DNA of 11,595 nucleotides from Treponema sp. (GTDB lineage Bacteria > Spirochaetota > Spirochaetia > Treponematales > Treponemataceae): positions 1 to 11,595 of the forward strand of contig JALNVF010000105.1 in assembly GCA_023231445.1 (NCBI GenBank), given 5' to 3'. Every line of letters starts with the position of its first letter. Within the stretch, counting starts at the first letter, position 1. Below, piece by piece: positions 6,681 to 11,595 of this stretch. The notes below the pieces were generated by a model. The model did no database searches, was not told where the DNA came from, and worked only from the letters and a program-made list of their open reading frames with translations. A program made the position numbers and the translations under genes.

Positions 6681-8705
6681 ATGCCGCTTACACTTGCTGA
6701 AAAAATTATCCAGTCACATATTGTTCCGGATGCCTGCCCGGACACAAAATTTATTCCGGGTGAACGAATTGAACGCGGTGCTGATATCGCTATTCATATA
6801 GACCAGACGCTGACACAGGATGCTACGGGCACCATGACATACCTTCAGTTTGAAACAATCGGTATTCCCCGTGTAAAAACAGAAGTATCTGTTTCATATG
6901 TCGATCACAATACACTCCAGACGGATTTTAAAAACATGGATGATCACCGGTATCTTCAAAGCGTCGCAGCAAAATACGGACTTTATTTTTCACGGCCGGG
7001 AAACGGTATCTGCCATCAGGTACATCTTGAACATTTCGGGAAACCGGGAAAAACGCTGCTTGGTTCCGACAGTCATACTCCGACTGGTGGCGGTATAGGC
7101 ATGATCGCTATTGGGGCAGGAGGATTGGATGTTGCGGTTGCAATGGGCGGCGGTGCCTTTCATCTTGCGATGCCCTGCGTATACGGTGTGCAGCTTACCG
7201 GAAAACTCCGCAAGGGTGTAAGTGCAAAGGATATCATTCTTGAAGTACTCCGACGCGAAACGGTAAAAGGCGGAGTCGGAGCAGTATACGAATATTTCGG
7301 ACCGGGCGTGACGACTCTGACCGTTCCGCAGCGCGCAACAATTACGAATATGGGCGCAGAACTCGGTGCGACCTGCTCAATATTTCCTTCCGACCAGAAA
7401 ACTAAAACATTTCTTTCTTCAATGGGACGCTCAAAAGACTGGACAAAGCAGGAAGCTGATATCGGCGCAGAATATGATAAGATAATCCAGATTGATTTGA
7501 ACAAACTCGGCGCAATGGCAGCACAGCCCCATTCACCGGACGCAGTTACAACCGTAAAAAAGCTTGCAGGTACAAAAGTAACGCAGGTTGTCATCGGCTC
7601 ATGCACAAACAGTTCACTCGACGACCTTGAAACAGTTGCAGCAATTGTAAAAGGCAGTCATATTGCACCCGGCGTTGAAGCAGGAATCGCACCGGGCAGC
7701 CGGACAACACTCATGATGGCTGACAAGGCAGGAATTCTTGGTACGCTCATTGATGCAGGATTCCGTATTCTTGAAAGTGCCTGCGGTCCGTGCATCGGAA
7801 TGGGATTTGCTCCCAACAGTGCAGGAGTGTCACTCCGTACATTCAACAGAAATTTCAAGGGAAGAAGCGGAACAGCAGATGCAGACGTGTATCTTGTCTC
7901 TCCGGAGACTGCAGCAGCATCAGCTGTAACGGGCACTTTTACGGAAGCAGAAAAACTCACCTACACTGATCATGCATATATGCGCGGCATACGAATCAGT
8001 ATGCTTGACGGAAAAGATAAGCGGCTGGCACCGGCAGCAATTAGAAAAGCAGCAAAAGACGAAGGTATGATTATTCCTCCGTACACACCGGCAGCAGCAG
8101 CAAAAATCGAAATAGTACGCGGCCCGAACATAAAACCATGTCCGCCGTGCCCGCCGTGCCCGCCATCACTAAAACTGCCGGTACTTCTCAAGACTGGCGA
8201 CAATGTATCGACAGACGACATTATGCCGGCAGGAACAAAGGTACTTCCATTCCGTTCAAATATCCCTGAAATCAGTAAATTTACGTTCTCCCGGCTCGAC
8301 GAAACATTCTACACAAAAGCCGAAGCAATGAAATTCAGCGGATGCTTCGTAGTCGGCGGCGAAAATTACGGTCAGGGATCTTCCCGCGAACATGCCGCAC
8401 TCGGTCCTATGTATCTGGGTGTGCGCGCCGTCATTACAAAAAGTTTTGCACGCATTCATAAGGCAAACCTTGTAAATTACGGAATTATCCCTATAACATT
8501 TGTAAATTCAGCAGATTATGATATAATCAAACAAGGTGATATCGTTGAAATCACAAATATTGCGGAAGCACTTAAGACAGGATGCGAATTTACTATTACA
8601 GCAGGTGGTAAAACACTAAAGGGTACAAACGATTTAAGTAAACGGAATCGGGCAATACTTATTGCCGGCGGCCTTGCTTCGTATACACGTAAGGGTGGAA
8701 ACTGA
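6681..8705 (+). CDS. Aconitate hydratase (monomeric, Aquifex-type aconitase)
   Basis: Converts citrate to isocitrate through cis-aconitate using a [4Fe-4S] cluster in the cytoplasm; in organisms without a full citric acid cycle it can serve glutamate supply. The 674 residues carry every expected landmark: GSDSHTPTGGG (128-138), cluster ligands Cys308 (GSCTNSS), Cys368 and Cys371 (ACGPCIGMG), a long linker at about 465-500, then the swivel domain with GDNVSTDDIMPAG and the substrate-binding ENYGQGSSREHAAL (561-574) and KSFARIHKANLVNYGI. Length and motif order fit the bacterial putative-aconitase group rather than AcnA/AcnB or isopropylmalate isomerase, which is split. GAGGTG precedes the ATG by about 5 nt. 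The linker is odd: it contains PCPPCPPCPPS with Cys487, 490 and 493. The ComFB-domain gene starts 19 nt after the stop. Homoaconitase is the alternative but less likely. Confidence 0.95.
   Translation: MPLTLAEKIIQSHIVPDACPDTKFIPGERIERGADIAIHIDQTLTQDATGTMTYLQFETIGIPRVKTEVSVSYVDHNTLQTDFKNMDDHRYLQSVAAKYGLYFSRPGNGICHQVHLEHFGKPGKTLLGSDSHTPTGGGIGMIAIGAGGLDVAVAMGGGAFHLAMPCVYGVQLTGKLRKGVSAKDIILEVLRRETVKGGVGAVYEYFGPGVTTLTVPQRATITNMGAELGATCSIFPSDQKTKTFLSSMGRSKDWTKQEADIGAEYDKIIQIDLNKLGAMAAQPHSPDAVTTVKKLAGTKVTQVVIGSCTNSSLDDLETVAAIVKGSHIAPGVEAGIAPGSRTTLMMADKAGILGTLIDAGFRILESACGPCIGMGFAPNSAGVSLRTFNRNFKGRSGTADADVYLVSPETAAASAVTGTFTEAEKLTYTDHAYMRGIRISMLDGKDKRLAPAAIRKAAKDEGMIIPPYTPAAAAKIEIVRGPNIKPCPPCPPCPPSLKLPVLLKTGDNVSTDDIMPAGTKVLPFRSNIPEISKFTFSRLDETFYTKAEAMKFSGCFVVGGENYGQGSSREHAALGPMYLGVRAVITKSFARIHKANLVNYGIIPITFVNSADYDIIKQGDIVEITNIAEALKTGCEFTITAGGKTLKGTNDLSKRNRAILIAGGLASYTRKGGN
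8139..8165 (+). repeat. Three 9-bp tandem repeats encoding Cys-Pro-Pro x3
   Basis: Three consecutive 9-bp units (TGTCCGCCG, TGCCCGCCG, TGCCCGCCA) within the aconitase gene encode CPPCPPCPP at residues 487-495. The near identity of the units suggests slippage expansion. They are clearly more GC-rich than the surrounding sequence and fall in the linker before the swivel domain, where length changes are tolerated. Confidence 0.9.
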
Positions 8706-8724
8706 TTTTTAGGAGAGCCCAACT

Positions 8725-9441
8725 ATGAATGTCCATAATGTAATGGAAGAATATGTTGAATCACGTGTTAAGCTCATGTATGACCATCTTACCGCAGATA
8801 GGCCGGTATGGCTTATCTGCGAACAGGATGACGGATGTCAGGAGGCTGCCAGTTACGTACTTAACCGTATTCCTCCGCGTTATATCGTATCAAGCCGCGG
8901 TGTAGTTCATTCTACCGACCTGCTTGATAACCCGCAGCTGCGTGCTGATATTGACGCACTTGCGCTGGAAGGAATACGGCTTATAAACACAATCCAGCGT
9001 CCCTATTATAAAAATCAAAAACAGTCAGAAGCCTCAACTCCCCCTCAGCCTTCGTATAATTTTCCCGTATTCATCGGAACCGTATTCGACGGATCAACAT
9101 TTGAACCACTTCCTGACACAACAATTACACTTAAATACGATGACCTTATCGTAGACATGATCGACAAAACATGGTCAAATCCGTGCAATACGTATAAATC
9201 TACAAAGGGCACCTATTCATTCTGGGTAAAACCATTCAAAGCAGAAAAAGCAGACATAAGCAGACATTTTAATTTTACCGTTGAAGTAACCGCAGACGGA
9301 TACGATTCCTCCCGGTATGCATTTGATATCCCGATTGTAAGTGATAACAACAGTAAAATGGAAATGAACACCTCCTACTCACTGAAACTTCAGGATCTCT
9401 TTCTGTTCCGGAATGACGTTCATAATTCTATGGAAATCTGA
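8725..9441 (+). CDS. ComFB-domain protein with C-terminal beta-sandwich-like extension
   Basis: A 238-residue protein without signal peptide. Residues 1-92 match the late-competence ComFB domain: VHNVMEEYVESRVKLMYDHL, then CQEAASYVLNRIPPRYIVS (38-56) with the family's LNRLPPRY signature, followed by a helical tail (DIDALALEGIRLINTI). Cys32 and Cys38 may stand in for the cysteine cluster of some members. Some cyanobacterial ComFB proteins have been reported to bind cyclic di-nucleotides and affect motility and competence; whether this one does is inference. A Pro/Gln/Ser linker (93-112) leads to a second domain (113-228) beginning FIGTVFDGSTFEPLPDTTI, like carboxypeptidase-regulatory or transthyretin-like beta-sandwiches. 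Standard ComFB proteins are only about 90-180 residues. AGGAG at 8711-8715 gives a good ribosome binding site; the 19-nt gap suggests co-transcription with aconitase. Confidence 0.8.
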   Translation: MNVHNVMEEYVESRVKLMYDHLTADRPVWLICEQDDGCQEAASYVLNRIPPRYIVSSRGVVHSTDLLDNPQLRADIDALALEGIRLINTIQRPYYKNQKQSEASTPPQPSYNFPVFIGTVFDGSTFEPLPDTTITLKYDDLIVDMIDKTWSNPCNTYKSTKGTYSFWVKPFKAEKADISRHFNFTVEVTADGYDSSRYAFDIPIVSDNNSKMEMNTSYSLKLQDLFLFRNDVHNSMEI

Positions 9442-9457
9442 TTTATTGATTTTTGTA

Positions 9458-9486
9458 TTGACACGAAATGTTCTTTTCTCTATACT
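9458..9486 (+). promoter_or_regulatory. Strong sigma-70 promoter of tRNA-Val
   Basis: A perfect TTGACA (-35, 9458-9463) is followed after exactly 17 nt by TATACT (-10, 9481-9486). Transcription would begin around 9493, a few bases before the mature tRNA 5' end at 9499, so the leader is very short. This is the clearest promoter in the window. It lies immediately after the ComFB gene stop. Confidence 0.8.
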
Positions 9487-9498
9487 GGAACAACATTC

Positions 9499-9572
9499 GG
9501 ACGATTAGCTCAGTTGGTTAGAGCACTTGGTTTACACCCAAGGTGTCGGGGGTTCGAATCCCTCACCGTCCA
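9499..9572 (+). tRNA. tRNA-Val (anticodon UAC)
   Basis: A complete 74-nt cloverleaf. Acceptor arms are 9499-9505 and 9565-9571, the D stem GCTC/GAGC, the anticodon stem CTTGG/CCAAG enclosing TTTACAC with TAC at 9533-9535, a 5-nt variable loop, and the T stem GGGGG/CCCTC around TTCGAAT. UAC reads GUA and, by wobble, other valine codons. A9572 is the discriminator; the next bases are TCA, so CCA is not encoded and must be added by nucleotidyltransferase. Position 6:67 of the acceptor stem is an A-C mismatch (9504 and 9566); all other acceptor pairs are Watson-Crick. It has its own promoter. Confidence 0.96.
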
Positions 9573-9644
9573 TCATAAGTACTTGTAATATTACGTCTTA
9601 AAAAGAACAATCAAAACAAAAGGAAAGAGTACTCACCGGAAACA

Positions 9645-9889
9645 ATGATGCCGGATCGGTATCATATCGATCTTATCGTAGAACGATTCGGAAAAGTATC
9701 CATTTCTAAGACCAGACTTTCCCCGCTTCGCCCGGAATTCAAAAAAAGCGGATATTTTCACAACTGAAGAATTAAACGCTCTTTTTACGCCGGAATGCAA
9801 AACTGTTCGGTTTTCATAATGATTACTATAAATACGATTTCTCCGGATACTGTACATGCAGGAACAGGAGAATAATTCATACTCATTAA
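9645..9889 (+). pseudogene. Possible frameshifted gene relic downstream of tRNA-Val
   Basis: The 313 nt between the tRNA and the next gene hold no intact gene, but protein-like sequence runs through three successive plus-strand frames. From the ATG at 9645 one reads MMPDRYHIDLIVERFGKV and on to LRPEFKK, which ends at 9767. Past a run of seven A's (9741-9747) the next frame continues ADIFTTEELNALFTPEC to 9819. The third frame gives KLFGFHNDYYKYDFSGYC and ends at 9889, overlapping the end of the minus-strand lipoprotein gene. Such residue composition is unusual for random AT-rich DNA and suggests two frameshifts in a small gene. I do not recognise the family, and chance remains possible. A minus-strand frame across 9633-9857 looks like a shadow. 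Confidence 0.3.
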
Positions 9890-10848
9890 CTTATTACAAA
9901 CTTTTTATTCATAAAGTCAAATTGAATGCATCTGCCCTTAAAAAAAGGCCAGCCAAATAAATTATACACACATCCCGTCCGTTTGCCGTAAACAGAGGCA
10001 TGTATTAATATATTATCTGATCTGTATGCATGTACTTTGTGTTCAACGCTTCCGTATTTTACCGTAACAGTCTTATAACCCGGTAATGATACCCATACAT
10101 GCTGTTTCTTATTATAAATAAAATCCTGCTTTTGTTCTCCGGTCAGTTCCGGTATGTCCGTATTATATCCATGCCGGACAATAAATTTCTGTGCACCTGT
10201 ATCTATAAGTGCAGTCTGTTCCCTTCCGTTTATTGTTATTTTTGCTGCATACAAGCCTATCGGTTCCTTCTCCATTGGTAGTATAGTACCTGCCAATGTA
10301 TCAGAATCTATGCAGATTACCGAATGCCTGTAATCAATTGTTATATTTTTACAATCTCCAAAAAACGAAAACCCTACAATACCGTCTACACTATCATAAG
10401 CCGCTGTTTCCGGTTCATAATGAAACACGGTACTGCTGGCAGAAAATTTATCTGCATGCAGTTCATAGACAGTTATACCCATTCTTCCCTGTTTTACCAT
10501 TGCAGCTGCGTTCCGCTTTACAAGATTTTCACCAAGTCCCGGATTCTGCTGTTTACAATAATCAATTGCATTTTCCAGTAATTTTTTACTGCTGCCTGTT
10601 GCTTTTTTTAATCCGTTTTTATTAATTGCACAATATGTAAAACCGCTGTCAAACGCTAAACTAAGTTTAATTCCGGAACTGTCGGTAACCGTAAAAACAG
10701 GTAGATATGTTTTGCAGTATGAAAACGGAATTACAGCCCTCCCTGAAGCAGGGACTGTAGTATCTGGCTCAGCATTTTTTTTCTGAACCGATGAACATGA
10801 AACAAGCATGATTATACATAAACAACAATAAGCTGTTTTTTTTATCAT
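9886..10848 (-). CDS. Lipoprotein with two retropepsin-like aspartic protease lobes
   Basis: A 320-residue predicted lipoprotein (signal MIKKTAYCCLCIIMLVSC, lipobox LVSC, Cys18). It appears to contain two tandem copies of an aspartic-protease half. Lobe 1 (about 48-182) has FDSGFTY (catalytic-type Asp67, DSG) and later VDGIVGFSFF...ITIDYRHSVICID. Lobe 2 (about 196-319) has ALIDTGAQKF (Asp216, DTG) and later YNLFGWPFFKG...IQFDFMNKKFVI. Each pair matches the retropepsin layout of D[T/S]G, then a hydrophobic-Gly segment followed by a terminal strand. Two Asp residues in one chain could form a pepsin-like active site, but DSG in place of DTG and lack of biochemical data leave activity open. It would act at the cell envelope. 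AGAGG at 10856-10860 precedes the ATG by 7 nt. It stands alone on the minus strand, downstream of the HExxH fragment. Confidence 0.75.
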   Translation of the reverse strand: MIKKTAYCCLCIIMLVSCSSVQKKNAEPDTTVPASGRAVIPFSYCKTYLPVFTVTDSSGIKLSLAFDSGFTYCAINKNGLKKATGSSKKLLENAIDYCKQQNPGLGENLVKRNAAAMVKQGRMGITVYELHADKFSASSTVFHYEPETAAYDSVDGIVGFSFFGDCKNITIDYRHSVICIDSDTLAGTILPMEKEPIGLYAAKITINGREQTALIDTGAQKFIVRHGYNTDIPELTGEQKQDFIYNKKQHVWVSLPGYKTVTVKYGSVEHKVHAYRSDNILIHASVYGKRTGCVYNLFGWPFFKGRCIQFDFMNKKFVIS

Positions 10849-10961
10849 TCATATACCTCTTTATTTATACCTTATGTACATATTCATGATCTAATTCTGC
10901 ATATTACTATCACCTTATTTTACATGGACTGGCATTCCCATGACGGACACATTGTATGTGT

Positions 10962-11477
10962 TTACCGCACGCTGATGATACATTCAGCATCCGGATAGAA
11001 GATCCAGTGTATGGCGCCGAATGTGTTCATACCAACGATATCCCGCTCAAGTTCATCGTCTTCTTTCTGAATATTCTGTATAAAAATATCACTGAAATTC
11101 ATTCTCTTTTCAGCTCCCTCATAAAATACCGCCAGCTCTTCATAACCTGAAGTCATTAACACCCGCATAATAAAATCAGGATATAATATGCTGACTGTAT
11201 CCATATTACATGCAGCAAGCTGCTCACTGCGTCTGGCCATCATATAGTCGCTTTCAATTCCTGCCGTGTACATACGGATAAACGACGTAAGATCGTTGTT
11301 CCGGAAACCCTTAAGCGTATTGTCCGTTACTCCGCGTACATATGCCGCCCCTTTTAAATTGAAAAACGGTTGTGAGATTGAGCCTATTCCCTGATTTGTC
11401 AGTATTGAACGATGCCACTCTTCGTGGGTTACAGCCATTGTAAATGAAGGCCATGTAAAGTTTAGAAGTACCATCAC
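10962..11477 (-). CDS. HExxH metalloprotease-like membrane protein, apparently lacking its N-terminus
   Basis: The frame is open from a TAG at 11499-11501 to TAA at 10962. The possible starts are GTG 11477 or ATG 11474, neither with a ribosome binding site, and both fall inside a hydrophobic segment (SYLSWTVVMVLLNFTWPSFTMAV). The next residues are THEEWHRSIL, a zinc-binding HExxH motif directly after a membrane helix, with a possible third ligand in AGIESDYMMARR about 50 residues on. Later sequence (SEQLAACNMDTVSILYPDFIMRVL; DIVGMNTFGAIHWIFYPD) is helical. Family membrane proteases would be expected to have more N-terminal and perhaps C-terminal sequence. I read it as the 3' remnant of a gene cut by an insertion at about 11490-11500. 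Function and substrate are unknown. Confidence 0.6.
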   Translation of the reverse strand: MMVLLNFTWPSFTMAVTHEEWHRSILTNQGIGSISQPFFNLKGAAYVRGVTDNTLKGFRNNDLTSFIRMYTAGIESDYMMARRSEQLAACNMDTVSILYPDFIMRVLMTSGYEELAVFYEGAEKRMNFSDIFIQNIQKEDDELERDIVGMNTFGAIHWIFYPDAECIISVR

Positions 11478-11489
11478 AACTGTCCAAGA

Positions 11490-11505
11490 TAAATAGGACT
11501 ATTTA
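11490..11505. repeat. Perfect 16-bp palindrome TAAATAG-GA-CTATTTA
   Basis: Seven-base arms are exact reverse complements around GA. The TAG stop that ends the HExxH frame lies inside it, so this is where the coding frame is lost. It may be the outer end of an insertion sequence or its target duplication; the other end is outside the window. Confidence 0.6.
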
Positions 11506-11508
11506 AAA

Positions 11509-11568
11509 TCCGATTTCCGTGATATATTTTTACTGCAATATAAATCCATACCACAAAAGGAAATCGGA
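11509..11568 (+). promoter_or_regulatory. Inverted repeat able to hide the ribosome binding site of the terminal ORF
   Basis: TCCGATTTCC (11509-11518) and GGAAATCGGA (11559-11568) are exact 10-bp reverse complements with a 40-nt loop. The second arm includes the GGA of AAGGA, the likely ribosome binding site of the ATG at 11570. A possible -10 (TATAAA, 11539-11544) lies inside the loop, so a transcript started there would lack the first arm. Only read-through RNA from outside would fold, as known for RBS-masking in IS10 and IS50. Confidence 0.45.
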
Positions 11569-11569
11569 C

Positions 11570-11595
11570 ATGAATAAGTATAATACAACATTCGG
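11570..11595 (+). CDS. Start of a probable IS4-type transposase (3' partial)
   Basis: ATG at 11570 follows AAGGA with 8 nt or so of spacing and opens MNKYNTTF before the window ends. This resembles the first residues (MNKYNTxFGQ) of IS4-family transposases with an N-terminal DUF4372 domain that I recall from treponemes. Eight residues are not enough to be sure; the call leans on the broken gene next to it. Confidence 0.4.

Larger units (their letters stand above)
11490..11595 (+). mobile_element. Left end of a probable insertion sequence (partial)
   Basis: Three signs meet here: the minus-strand HExxH frame stops abruptly at 11499, non-coding AT-rich DNA with inverted repeats follows, and a plus-strand gene opens at 11570 with residues like those of IS4-type transposases. 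The exact boundary is uncertain (about 11490-11506). Only about 100 nt of the element lie in the window, so the terminal repeats cannot be confirmed. Confidence 0.4.

Noticed and set aside
7160..7606. Long minus-strand open frame (148 codons) inside the aconitase gene
   Set aside because: It is antisense to a strongly conserved coding region and its translation shows no domain or start signal; it is a shadow frame.
8139..8165. Tandem repeat as a CRISPR or regulatory DNA repeat
   Set aside because: Units are 9 bp, contiguous, in frame and without spacers, so they are best explained as a coding repeat.
9577..9594. Small palindromes AAGTACTT and GTAATATTAC after tRNA-Val as a terminator
   Set aside because: The stems are short and AT-rich and no T tract follows, so an intrinsic terminator is not supported.
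9633..9857. Minus-strand 74-codon frame downstream of the tRNA
   Set aside because: Its translation is rich in Arg, Ser and Phe without motifs, it has no ribosome binding site, and the plus-strand frames over the same bases look more protein-like.
10099..10625. Several plus-strand open frames antisense to the retropepsin-like lipoprotein
   Set aside because: They have Cys/Tyr/Phe-rich, low-plausibility translations and lie wholly within a well-supported minus-strand gene.

Overview
The window most likely comes from a spirochaete of the genus Treponema, probably a gut or rumen commensal rather than T. pallidum. The basis is protein character, not a search: four predicted lipoproteins with loose spirochaetal lipoboxes (Ser or Phe as well as Leu/Ile upstream of Ser-Cys), a treponeme-style TPR lipoprotein next to a SIMPL lipoprotein and serS, a protein resembling spirochaetal PilZ-like proteins, moderate to low GC, and tRNA genes without an encoded CCA end.

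Left part, plus strand (1-4889): the 3' end of an unidentified gene overlaps by ATGA a long Ser/Pro/Thr-rich TPR lipoprotein. A SIMPL-domain lipoprotein, seryl-tRNA synthetase (serS) and an AI-2E/PerM-type membrane protein follow with short gaps. serS may have its own promoter overlapping the end of the SIMPL gene.

Middle, minus strand (4878-6459): a two-gene operon of a small lipoprotein and a PilZ-like protein, converging on the transporter with a 12-nt overlap of coding ends. A divergent intergenic region (6460-6680) with a 15-bp inverted repeat precedes a plus-strand pair: an Aquifex-type aconitase and, 19 nt later, a ComFB-domain protein with an added C-terminal beta-sandwich-like domain. 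PilZ and ComFB proteins are both associated with cyclic-di-nucleotide sensing, so the aconitase is flanked by two candidate second-messenger receptors.

Right part (9442-11595): a tRNA-Val(UAC) with a near-consensus promoter, a short stretch that looks like a frameshifted gene relic, a minus-strand lipoprotein carrying two retropepsin-like lobes (DSG and DTG), and a minus-strand HExxH protein lacking a credible N-terminus. Just upstream of that protein lie a perfect palindrome, a 10-bp inverted repeat whose distal arm covers a ribosome binding site, and the first codons of a plus-strand ORF resembling an IS4-type transposase. I read this edge as an insertion sequence that has cut the HExxH gene. 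The best candidates for something undescribed are the duplicated retropepsin-like lipoprotein, the ComFB fusion, and the HExxH family fragment.
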